From Prunella strophiata (Eukaryota > Chordata > Aves > Passeriformes > Prunellidae), in the NCBI GenBank assembly GCA_036583965.1, contig JAZBQD010000015.1, positions 64,510,330 to 64,574,329 on the forward strand: a stretch of DNA of 64,000 bases, written 5' to 3'. The notes under the pieces were generated by a model. The model searched no databases and had not been told where the DNA came from. It saw only the letters and a program-made list of their open reading frames with translations. Below, piece after piece: positions 36,501 through 47,529 of this stretch. The translations under genes were made by a program, and so were the position numbers. Each line of letters starts with the position of its first letter. Position 1 is the first letter of the stretch.

Positions 36501-39374
36501 GTGTTGTAGAAAAGGACTACCCTCTGTGGGCCAGGATAAACTTTTTAGACCTCTCATCTTATGAGGGTAGTTTTTGCTGAAGTCCTCACTTTCATTCTTC
36601 ATTCCACAGTCTTTGAATTTATGCACAGTTCCTCTTGGTAATTTGGTCATTTGGTTTTACATATTTTTCCCTGAAAGAGCAAATTTATGCTGAACAGAAA
36701 TTTATGCTCCACTTATTCTTACATCCCTGAAACTGATCTTCCCTCTTTGTTCCTGGACTTTTTGCTGGACAGTAGAAAGAAATTAAGGAAATCAATCAAT
36801 CTAAATATCTGTAGGGAACCTTGTATGAAGAACATCCATTGGAGAATAACTTTACCACTGGTTTGCAGTAGCAGCCTTGCTGCTTTGCCGGAAAAAGCAG
36901 CAGAGAGAAGTACTGGCACCTTCACCAAACAAGGCATTAATGTGGTCTTGTCATTGGGAAGGAATGATGGCTGGGAAGTACTTCTGCAGGGCCTCAACAG
37001 TGGGGATAATTGACTTTTGCTCTCTGTCACTGAGTGTTCATTGTGTGTACCAGTTCTCATTTGGGTTTTTAATTATTGCTATGGTTGGAAGTTCAACCCA
37101 AGGCTCCAGCTGTCAGAAGCTCATAAAGAATTATTTCTGTGTAATAAAAATGAGTTTTAAGGGGAAAGGGTTACTTGTTTTTTGTTTTGAACTTTGTTTA
37201 TCTTCTAGTGCTTTTGGAAACACATAAAATAATTTAAAATACTTTCTGTATATCTCTGCACAATTGATTTGATATATTTTGGAGAGAATATTGAGTCACT
37301 ATTTTGATTTCATATGAAGCCCTTATTTCAGGTCACAGAGCAAGAAGTAGAACTGACAAGAAAAGTCAATTTTAAACATTTTTGAAAGTCTGTGGCTGTT
37401 TTATGGGAAGAAAAGGAAGGAAAAAAGAGCAGGAGTATGCTACTAGAATGTTTAGGTAATGACCGCTATTATAAACAATTATTACGATTCATTAATTTAT
37501 TTTTTTTTTTACCATTGTGTTTTCATCTCAAGAGGGAATTCTCCTTCCTACACAAAACTGCCTCTTTCCTACACAAACATGAATGTTTCTGTGAAATTTT
37601 CTGGAAAACCAACAAAAGCATTTTCTGGTAATAGAAGAATGGGGAATATGCTGTCTTTCAACTCTTCTTTCATTTGATCAATTGCATCAGAGAGAAAGGG
37701 AAAAAAGAAAGAGACTGAAAGATGATTGTATCTTTGCAAGGGAGGTGTGAATGCTGGTTTTTGTCTGAGCAAGTTGTAGTTGTTTGAAGAAATGCATGAA
37801 TATGAATCACTTGTGATGTATATTTCATCCAAAGACAGAGAGGCAGACTGCAGCAGGTTATTTGTATGAAGCTGGGGTACCTCTGATTCAGGCCCACAAA
37901 TAAGACTTCAACCAGTCTCACACAACCCATTAAAGCTGTCTGTGGAAATAACATCACTGAGTGCAGTCGATATTTAATCCTGCCCCAGTGATGCACTGAG
38001 TAAAGCTATGCCTTACAGGTCGGCCTGTAAGGATGAAGGGGAGTGCTGATTGATCCCTTTAGTGCAGTCTCATTTAACACAGGAGTTGGCAAATGATGAA
38101 ATTTGATGGCTTGCAGTTTTTGTTTATGTTTTTTTTTTTTCTGTAGCTGTGAAGAATACATAGGTTTGGATGTGATTTCTTAATAAATGTGAAATCATTG
38201 CTTCCTTTTGTGCTCCCCTTTTCTTTAGTACCAGTAAGCTGTAAACTGAAACCTACAAGTAGGGACTCATGTGCATAGAACAGTGTCAGTGCATAATGAC
38301 ACTGAATAACCTCATCCACCTAAAGAGCTTTTGTGGAGTTGGTATAGCCCCTGCTGGGGAGTACAGCAAGTGAAGGGAGTGTGTGGTATTCTCTGTAAAA
38401 GGTTTTGATGTTCTGCCTACTTTGCTGTAGGTAATAATGCATTGAGAGCAAATAATGCAATCCAATAGCACATGGAAAAAATAATGGGAACTTATTATGG
38501 ATAAATGTAATTGCAGATTTCATGCTTTGCTTTTTGTAATGAGTCCATCAAGTCAAACACTCAAATACATTAATTAAATACCATTTTCCCACAGAACTCA
38601 GTACCAACTGGATTGGTACCCTTATCCAGGTTGGTCGGAGCCTAGTGTGGAGCAGCATTTGGCAGTCGGGTCAAGCTGTGATGACTTGAATTGATGAATT
38701 TGGTGGACTGGCAGAATGTGCCCCATGACAGTGGGCTGACTGCTGTGTTACTTCACCAGGCCTGCAGCAATTAAGTCAAGTCATGCTGAGGAGCTCCTTT
38801 AACTGCATACTAACTATTCAAGCTTTGAGCATCTATGGCCTTGTCCATCAAGCACTATGTTTTTGTGGTCTTTTGAAGAGCTCCTTGGCCCTAAGCAAGG
38901 GAAATAAAACATTACCTTGTCTAGCAGAACAGGACTGTGTAGATGAGAGGCATGTTTTTATTGAGAAAGCATACCCTGAAGTGATAGTTTTTGTCTAAAT
39001 CAATGCCAAAAAGGAACTGAAGGTTCAGGTAAAAATATTCATTAAATGTTTAATCCAGAAAATATCCAGCAAAAGCAAATCTCAAGCCATACTAGTAGGC
39101 AAAAGTAGGATTTTGCTTTCTTTTAATGCACTTAATTAATGATTTTGCATAATGAGGGTCTTTATCTGTCTGTCCATACAGTGTGTAGGCATATCATGAC
39201 CTGTGTCAGGAACTTCAGGCACTTTTAGAAAGGCTATATGTACTACATTACATAGTTAAAGCAACTTTTGCTATTTAATTTAGGAGCATCCCTTGGGGGA
39301 GCTAAGTCTTACACAGTGACTGGAAAGAAGGAGCTCACTCTAAAGGGTATCTGACTTAGATTACTGAAATAACC
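30569..39374. other. Intronic DNA, nothing recognised
   Basis: 8.8 kb of AT-rich sequence with only chance-length open frames (up to about 116 codons, on both strands). No MOCOS-like exon and no recognisable repeat beyond short A/T runs. Confidence 0.45.
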
Positions 39375-39769
39375 TGGTTGCTGGACGTGACCCATCCATG
39401 TGTGCTGACAGCCCGGAAGGCCAGCTGTATCCCAGGCTGCATCCAAAGCAGCATGGCCAGCAGGGTGAGAGAGGTGATTCTGCCCCTCTGCTCTGCTCTG
39501 GTGAGATGCCCCACCCCTGCAGTGCTGCATCCAGCTCTGGAGTCCCCAGCACAGGAAGGACACTGACCTGTTGGAGTAACCTAGAGGAAGCCACCAAGAT
39601 GATTAGAGGAATGGAGCACCTCTCCCATAAGGAAAGGCTGAGAGAACTGGGATTGTTCAGCCTGGAGAAGAGAAAGCTTTGGGGCAATGTAATTTCCGCC
39701 TTCTGGTACTTGAAGCCTACAAGAAAGATGAAGAGGGCCGTTTTTCCAAGAGCGTGTAGTGAGTGACAG
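39375..39769 (+). mobile_element. CR1 LINE, left part of split copy
   Basis: Sense CR1 from within the 3' end of the RT frame and the 3'UTR. It includes GCTGAGAGAACTGGGATTGT and TTCAGCCTGGAGAAGAG. It breaks off at GTGTAGTGAG, exactly where the solo LTR begins, and resumes at 40433 with GGACAAGGGGGAATGGCTTC. Confidence 0.93.
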
Positions 39770-40432
39770 TGTCTTGCTTTGGAAAGACAAGTATCTGCTA
39801 AGGAAGACAGGAGCCTCCCCTGAAATGGAAAATGTAAACCCCCTCCCTCCAAATTGTTATAATTTTGAAATTAAGGAGCTCTCAGGCAAAGATATGGGAG
39901 CAGGAATAACAGTTCTTTTTTAGGGAAGAAAATAAAAAAATAAACAATGCAGTAATACAAAACAACACTGACAGAGTCAGAATACAACCTGACACCCTGT
40001 TGGTCAGGGGTGTTGGTAGCAGTCCAATTGAGGTGGTGGCTGCAGTCCTCCTGGAGTGACAGATGTGGTTCTGTTGAAGCAGTGATCCTGTAGAAGGGTG
40101 TAGTCTTCTTCTGAAGATCTAGTGGTGGTGTAGATGAGCTTGGTCTTTCTTTGGGAATACAGTGAAAAAGGCTGCTCTGGTATCCCAAAATCTCTAATTA
40201 TATACAGAAAGGAATGTTTGGCTCCTCCTTCTGGGCAGAGCTTCTCACAATGGGATGACATAATTTTATCAGCCGTACAGTGTCACTCAATGGCCCTTTA
40301 ACAGCAGATGTCTCCCCAGAGGGAGGATTGGTTGTGGAAGAGATAAAGAAAACTGCCCAATTAACAGAAGATACCTGCCCCATCTCTAACAGATAGGAAT
40401 AGAATACACACCCCCATTTTCAACCTAAGACA
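39770..40432 (-). mobile_element. Solo LTR (ERV), 663 bp, inserted in CR1
   Basis: Bounded by TGTCTT and AAGACA, a 6-bp inverted terminus with the canonical TG...CA ends. It is flanked by 6-bp sequences TGACAG (39764-39769) and GGACAA (40433-40438). These share GACA and look like a decayed target-site duplication. Read on the minus strand, it has a TATA box (TATATAA, plus-strand 40198-40204). A decayed polyadenylation signal lies about 285 bases further on (near 39911-39925). No internal viral genes are present, so it is a recombined solo LTR. The sequence agrees with my memory of a common passerine LTR, but I cannot assign a subfamily name. Confidence 0.85.
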
Positions 40433-40694
40433 GGACAAGGGGGAATGGCTTCAAACTGGAAGAGAGTAGGTTTAGATTATATATTAGGAAGAAATTATTT
40501 ACTGTGGGGGTAGTGAGGCACTGGAACAGATTGCATAGGGGTGTTGTGGATGCCCCATCCCTTGAAGTGTTCAAGACCAGGTTGGATGGGACTTCAGGCA
40601 GCCTGGGCTAATGGAAGGTGTCCCTGCTCATGGCAGGGTGGTTGGAACAAGATGATCTTTAAGGTCCCTTCCAACCCAAACTGTTCTGTGATTT
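40433..40694 (+). mobile_element. CR1 LINE, right part of split copy
   Basis: Continues the copy ending at 39769. It shows GTTCAAGACCAGGTTGGATG, then AAGGTCCCTTCCAACCCAAA and the CTGTTCTGTGATT end. The two halves rejoin without loss of CR1 sequence apart from the duplication. Confidence 0.95.
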
Positions 40695-43079
40695 GAGGAA
40701 TGTGAGGTACCTGATGTGATCCTACCTGTTAAAACATATCTGTGTTTAAATGATATCACACTTGTCTACAACCTTTGTAGAGCCCACTTCTCCCTGTTTT
40801 GTCACTTGGTTTTTCTCCTGCTTATGGTTTGGTATATGGAAATGTGATATTTATCTTTTGACGGATAATGTTTAATTTTGCCTTCAGCTTGTTTTTATTT
40901 CATACTGGTTTTGTTAATATTGCCATACTTAAGATATATATTCTCTCCCCAGGGCATTTTCTGTATCTGCTTTCCAAGTAATATTGTGTATATAATCTTA
41001 CTGAATTGCAATTATATCCACCAATCAAAATTTATGACTCTGTGGAGTTGCTGCCTTGTAACTACACATTTCATTCTTTATTATGAGACTTTTGGCAATA
41101 TAACTGGCAGCCTATAATCAGCTGGAGTGCAGGAATTGTGAAGTGAGGACTGTGAGAAATAACCTGTGAAGCTCAGGTTGGTTTGTTTTGGTGACTGTAG
41201 TGGAATCACAGAATAACAAAAGGTTTAGGAGGTGAACACAGAGTGTCCAGATGGTGCGTAGGTAGATTGGTTATTTTTGAAAGTGATACTTAGACATTAA
41301 GTTCAGAAATGTGTAGCAGCAAGAACAATTGCAAGGATTACAATAACATATTTCATAATGCCAAAGTAGTAATCGTTTAGCCGGAGAGGAGCTGGGTGAC
41401 TAGACATGGGTTTATGGGGGGGTTGTGAAGTAGGAGACAACTTAGTCACTTAGTGCCATGTGGTTGTGAAGTAGGAGACAACTTAGTCACTTAATGCCAT
41501 GTGGCACTAAGGCCACTGTAGGAAGTGCCTCCAGGGTGGCTCTCTGTGACTCCCCTCTAGACTATCCTCTGGGTGGTAGACATTGACACAGCTTAGCAGT
41601 TACTAAAAGTGTTAGTAAAGATCTAACTGCCTTGTTCAACTTTCAGTTTATCAAATGATGTCTTTCAATTTCTTCTAAGTCAGGTGGAGTCACATTTTAG
41701 GCAGGTGTGCTTTTGTCAGAAGCAGATATTTGGCTCACAAAGGTTAGTCTGGTAGTTTCTCTTTGCCTTGTACGTTTTGCAGGTTCTCAGACTTTTGTGC
41801 AGTTGAGTGTTCTCGCTTGGCCTTAAAGTCTAATATTGAAATGCTCCAAATGAAATGATCTTTTTTCTTTTAAGATATAGAAATGTTCAGTTAAATTGGC
41901 TTTTATGAGGCTGTATGTAGGTGTGCACTCGTGAAGTTTTACGAAGGGGCCAAGAGTATACAGAGGTGGTAAATGTTTTGTTAAGAGGTGAACTGTAGCA
42001 TGTAAGGAGATCAGAGAGCTGGGCTAGGACTTTTTCAGCAGGACAGAGTGGCCTGTATTGGTTCCCAAAGAGTTCCTCATGTAAAATTAATCTGCGAGGA
42101 TATTAGCATATGAATACTGCAGCTTATGAACCAATACTCTGGCTGAATAACTCTCCATAACTAATGGCAATGCATTGCATGGTTTTTGATACTTGTATTA
42201 AAAATGAAATATGATTTTATCAAATATTTGGTATATTATTAGACCAGTGAAGTCAGTTATGCACTCCAAACATAATAGTATGTAAATTAAACTAAAAGTT
42301 AATTTTACATTTTCCCTGAGCAATGAAATGATGTCCTGATGGATATTGCATTTTAATGTTCTTTTGGTTGATCATATTATATTTTCTTTCTCCTGTTATT
42401 TCCCATATACAGTATCACTTCATAGTACTGACAGCCTATATACTAAATACCACAGTGAAACAATGGGAACTGTATTGTTCTCCATATACTGACAAATCTC
42501 TTTCCTTAATGTGCATTCAATAAAGATGAAATAGCAAATGTTATTAAACCAGGGGAAAAACGCAATGAAAGTTATTAATATGGTTTTTTTCTGTTGTGTT
42601 ATACATGTGCCACTTTTTTTTTTCTTTTCTTTAAAAATATAATTTGGTTGAAACAAGACAACAAGGAAAAACTACATCATAAAAGTGTAATAGCAGTGAA
42701 GATATTTGTTTCAGTGCAGCCTCAAAAGACGAGAGAGCCCATTTTTTTTTTTTTTTGGGGCAGTGGGAGAGAATATTAAATGCTGCTCTCTGTTTTCAAT
42801 TAAACAGCAGCATTAAATATAAAATAAAAGTTTAAGAATTAATATTTCCTTTCTCAGCCAAATTTCCTCACAGATTTTAAAAGTATTATACCCAGAGGAG
42901 AAGTTTAAAAAATGACTAGCTGTTTTTTATACTTCCATTTCACAGAACTGCAGTGTTGTACTTCATCATGAGCTACATAAGGAATCAAATTTGAAAAACT
43001 ACTTAAGGGGCCTTTTAGTCCACATGGTCTCACAGGAGTGTTGGTCAGGATAGGAAGTGCCTGCTGGTTGCCTGTTTTT
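40695..43079. other. Intronic DNA with 41-bp duplication
   Basis: No exon recognised. Apart from the tandem duplication at 41421-41502 it holds only short T runs (42610-42621, 42741-42756). Confidence 0.5.
41421..41502. repeat. Tandem duplication, 2 x 41 bp
   Basis: GGTTGTGAAGTAGGAGACAA starts at 41421 and again at 41462. The copies differ at one base (TAGTGCC versus TAATGCC), which indicates a recent duplication or a VNTR. Confidence 0.95.
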
Positions 43080-43690
43080 TGCTCATGCTGTAGGGCTGTG
43101 TAATGACTTCAGTGCTGTCTCATCCTTGGGGCTGGAAAGGTCCAAACACAGAAGCAGCTCCCAAAGGAGCATCACCTGGCTATGTGGCTGGTGCCCATGA
43201 GAGCCAAATGGCACCTCTGTGGGAGACTTTGTTGGAAGAGTGTTGGCCAGGGTGGTTCCCTCCAGGACAGCAGTTCTTCCACCTGTCTGGCTCAGGGTTG
43301 CCTTTCCCACCTCTCCCAGCTGTAGCTGGAGGACCGTGGGCTGCCTATGGCCCTGACTGCTGCTGTCAGAGCTGGTAGAGGTCAGGGCTGTTGCTCCACA
43401 CCTCAGCTCCATCTCAGGGCCTGCCTGAGCTTTTGGTGCCAAGCTGCAGGCCCTGGAGTGGCCATGGTGAGCACATGTCCTGCTGGAGGGAAAGCTGCTG
43501 TCCCCTTGCTGGCAGAAGCTGTGCCACAGTGCTGAGCAGGGGCCTGGCTGTGTCCTGCTGTGGGCAGTGTGCCTCTCTCCCTCCAAAGCCCTGCATTCTT
43601 GCAGAGAGCTGAGCAGCTGTTGGGAACTGAGCAGGACAGACCTCTGTATGCATTTTCATCCCCAGAGTGCTTATGTGCACTGCTTCATAC
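43080..43690. other. GC-rich, CpG-poor block
   Basis: A 600-bp block clearly richer in G+C than the surrounding intron, but with few CpG dinucleotides. Low stop-codon density yields overlapping open frames on both strands, the longest 167 codons on the minus strand (43083-43586). None shows a domain I recognise. It could be an old repeat of unknown family or an unannotated exon, but neither can be shown. Confidence 0.4.
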
Positions 43691-44814
43691 TGCTTGGGAG
43701 AAACTTCCTAGGATTCTTCTTCTTTTAAAAAGTAAAAACCTAAAAAACCTGTACAGCTGATAAGTTGAGCCTGGTTTTGTACATGCTCCACCCCTGAAGC
43801 ACCTTAAAACACTTGACTGACTTCAAGCCATCATTAAGAATTCTGCTTCTGCTAGGCACTGTAAGTGAGGAAATCTTAAGGCAGGAGAGGACTCTTCTCT
43901 TTTGAAAATAAGGGGTGTCTGGATTGGTTTTATTATTAGCACTGCCTCACAGCTTTACCCACTGGATCACTGCTAGGGTAACATAATATATAATAATATA
44001 TATTTCCAAGTGTCAAGATGTCTCGTTTAAAGCTTAACTCAATTTTAAATCCATGTGGAAAAGGAAGACCTTTAAAATACTTAATAAATTCTAATCTTAA
44101 TCATATTCATCATTATTAAAATTTGAAATAGGTTGAAATACTTAAGTGAGTGAAATGAAAAACTAAAACACACTGGAGAAATGGAAGAATAATTGCTAAA
44201 CATTAAGAAATCTAAAATGGCCAAACATGAAAAAGCCTTCATTTCCAATAAGCATTTATTTAAAAGTTTTGCAATAGCTTAATAATATAAAAGGAGATTT
44301 TAAAAATTAATTGGATGTTAAGTGCAGCAGAGTGGAGAGACATGATTAAATACATTAAAACTTATACTAGTCCTGTCTTTGGTCTTCAGAAACGATTTAG
44401 ATCTTGTCAGTTCTTGAGAGAGTTGCATCACCTGTCAGCAAGGAGACATCACTATTGGTGTTGCTGCAGATAACAATTAGCATTGTGGTAACAGTTTTCA
44501 TAATAAGTAAGTGCCTAGGAGTAGCAAGGTGCTATGGCTGAAGACACCAGCTTGCTCAGTTTTGTGCAGGCCAAACAAAAGATTTTTTTCTTCCAAAGAC
44601 TGTGTAATCTAAGCATGAAAGGAAGGTTTGGTTTTAATTAAAAATTATACACAGGTAATCCAAATGTTTGTCTTCTATTGTTTCATCCTTTTTTTATTTT
44701 CTGCTAGTGAATGAAAAGTGGTATTTGAATGGTGCACTTCACAATGTAATCTGTGGGAGAAAATGGCATTGAATCTTTTAAAAATTGAAACAAGTAATTT
44801 TATTTGTATTTTAG

Positions 44815-44904
44815 GGATTACTTACCTTGACCATGCTGGTTCAGCGCTTTTCCCAGAGAGTCTACTTAACGCTTTTACTGATGACCTCAGAAACAACATT
44901 TATG
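44815..44904 (+). CDS. MOCOS: Molybdenum cofactor sulfurase, exon 2
   Basis: 90-bp exon between acceptor TTTTAG and donor GTAAGT. It encodes 29 whole codons and completes a glycine at each end. The peptide ITYLDHAGSALFPESLL is the signature opening of the MOCOS aminotransferase class V (NifS-like) domain. The YLDHAG motif is nearly invariant across MOCOS and its fungal and plant homologues (hxB, ABA3). The phase (1 in, 1 out) fits exon 1 and exon 3. The minimal frame continues past the donor to 45002, which is intronic. Confidence 0.96.
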
Positions 44905-47462
44905 GTAAGTGCAAAGCAATGTTCCTCATGAGTCTTCTCAAGTTTGCATCTAAATCAGTCAAAACTGAGCTTCTTGGAAGAGACCTTCTGCAGGTTTTTT
45001 AATACTATAGAGTAGTTGGAGGACCAGTGCTTTTACAAAGGAGGCATAGGCCCTTTTGTGTCATCCCTAGCTTCATTCTCTGGTGGCCAAGGACCTGTCT
45101 ATGTTGGTAAAGAATAAAGACCAAAGCAAACGTGGCTCTGTTGCATGACTCTGTTAGGGTACCAGGCTTGGGATAAAGAAATACATTTTAGCTATAAGCA
45201 CTGTTCATTCTTTGTGGTTTTTTTTTCCACACAAAAATGCAAACCTAGTTTCTTATGCAAGGACCAGAATCCAGAACCACCCTCCTTCTCAGACAGAGTC
45301 ATCACAAAGAGCTTATACTGTCCCTCAGAAGAAAGCATAGCTCAAGGATCCCAAGTGAATTTAGGCACAGACTAGGTGCTATTAGACTTTGCTCTGCTCT
45401 GACTATTAGACTTTGGTGCCTACTTAGAAAAAGGAGATAGGTATTGCCAAAGCAATCCTGTGCAGAGGAATGTGAGTAAAAGTATCTACAGAATTGCGTA
45501 ATATCTGAGTGGAGATTTAGCTATTACAGCACCACCTGTGTGTACTTCATCCCCAGATCCTCTACCAAAACCTTTCATTTCTTTCTAATGTTATTATCTA
45601 GCCAAGAATCACATACTGAGTGTGATTTTATACTAAGTCAGCAGCATCCATTGTATAAGAAATATTGATACTGTGTGAGATAATTTACATTAGAGTGAGT
45701 CATGCTCAACCAGAAAAAAATAAACTGCACAGTATTATGCTGTGAGAAGTCCCACTGAAGTAATCAAATTTCCTGTGGTGTGTTACTATCTGTGGGTCAT
45801 GTGTCCTTTTTGCTAGTTTTGTGTCTTTCTTGTGCTCCCTGATACATGGAACAAAGGGATTCCTCACTTGGGAACTAGGTACCACTGCTTTACAAGAAAA
45901 TGCTTGTTCACTCCAGCACTGGCACACATGTGCTTATCACCTGGGCAAGCCACTTGAGAGTTTTGGATAGTTTTCATTTTCCATGTGCCATTATGTCATT
46001 TCCCCCTATTCTTTTCCCCAAATGTTGGCAAGGCTGGAATCCAGAGTATAAATTTAGGTTCCACTATGAAATAAGTGTTATCCTTTATAGAGATAGGGGC
46101 TTTTTTTTCTGTTATAGCAAAATACATTGATTTGATTACATTCAGGATCTCCTATTCAAGTGCATGCCAGTGATACAAAAATTTATGTTCTATCACCACA
46201 GACATTGTAAAGTGAAATGTATCTGCTCTGATCTTAGTTACTTCAAACAACATTGGGCTCAACCCTTTTAATAAGTACCATCTGTGGCAGAAAAAAAAAT
46301 AATTTGTGAATCAATTGAAAGGTTGTGAATAGAAATAGTAGTACTGCCCGTTTGGAGCAGATTTGCGTAGTACCTATAATGGTATAGGAGAACAAATTGT
46401 ATATTTTTATTGGCATTTTAATCTAAAATGATAAGAAGAGCTCCAGAATGGTCAACATTTTTTTTCCTGTTACATTTCATACTCTAAGGACAGTATAGGA
46501 AGAGGTAATTTAACAAGCACAGATGTGAATGAAGGGGGGGAGTTTGACTTGCAGCTTTTTTATTTTTTTGATGACAATCCACAGGCCCAAAGAAATGCAG
46601 TTTAGCTGTTGCATGTGTAAGTGAGGGAAAGTAATATAAGTAAGAGATAGTCTCACTTCTAATTTGAAAATATTTGAATTGGAAATTACAGAAATGCAAC
46701 ATCAGACATGAAAAGTCTAAGTTTTGGGTTTGATCTCTGAAGTTATTTTCAACACCTTCACTCAACAACTTTCAGCAGCGTAACTTTTAAATTTTGAAAA
46801 GAGTAGATAATATTGGAGCCTACTGCGAAAACTGTGTTAGTTTAACAATTTTTTCCTTATTCCCTTTCCAAACTGTTTTTGCATGTTCTCTAAGTATTTG
46901 CTAATAGGAAAGTGTGCTGTGTCTGGGTGACTATTTCTGTAATCTTTTATGCTCAAGAAGATAAAATCATGCTGTCTTAATTGTTATATATGCTTGTGCT
47001 GAGCTGGACTAAGGTGGCTACTAATTTTGTAATAAAATTTATATTTCCATAAATTATTTGAATTTCAGACTAAAAAATCAAGGGTTAATTCTTCTATCCA
47101 ATCATGATTGTTATCTCCAGATTCTGTCTTGCCTCTTAGCTACTGCACAAATACATTTATGAATGTGCATTCTGTCTGTAGTTTTTCTAGTGTGTTTGTG
47201 CACATGCAGTTTCATTTTCTTTTTAGGGGAACTGCCTAAATATTAGTAAGAGATCCAGCTGCAGTTTCTAGGTCTGTCATAATTGCTTTACCCTGTTGTA
47301 TGTCCTGTCTCTTGACTAAGGGGCTTCAGGGAATTGCTGTGAAGTACGCACTAAATCCTTATCCTCTTTTAGGCTCTCTTGGTGTAATACTTTGATTAAA
47401 AGAGAAATTTAATAGCAAAATTGTGATTAATGATTAATTTTTGTATCTCTATTGTCTCCTAG
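44905..47462 (+). other. MOCOS: MOCOS intron 2 (2.56 kb)
   Basis: GTAAGT donor, and a CTCCTAG acceptor after a pyrimidine-rich stretch. No repeat recognised inside. Confidence 0.9.
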
Positions 47463-47529
47463 GCAACCCTCATAGTCAGAATATCAGCAGCAAGCTGACA
47501 TATGACACAATCGAGCATGTTCGATACAG
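47463..47529 (+). CDS. MOCOS: Molybdenum cofactor sulfurase, exon 3
   Basis: 67-bp exon giving 21 codons. The first two bases finish the glycine begun in exon 2, and two bases (AG) start an arginine-type codon finished in exon 4. The peptide NPHSQNISSKLTYDTIEHVR matches the conserved YGNPHSQN motif and following helix of vertebrate MOCOS. The donor is GTAGAA, a weaker site than that of exon 2. With exons 1 and 2 this makes 94 of roughly 850-900 residues expected for the family. The PLP-lysine, the sulfur-carrying cysteine and the C-terminal MOSC domain lie outside the window. Confidence 0.96.

Larger units (their letters stand above)
17717..44814 (+). other. MOCOS: MOCOS intron 1 (27.1 kb)
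   Basis: Begins GTAGCG and ends TTTTAG after a T-rich stretch. The frame stays open past the donor to a stop ending at 17976, so an unspliced transcript would add about 86 residues unrelated to MOCOS. The intron contains CR1 copies, LTR-like elements, long T tracts and hairpins, listed separately. I found no additional exon matching MOCOS. Confidence 0.85.
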
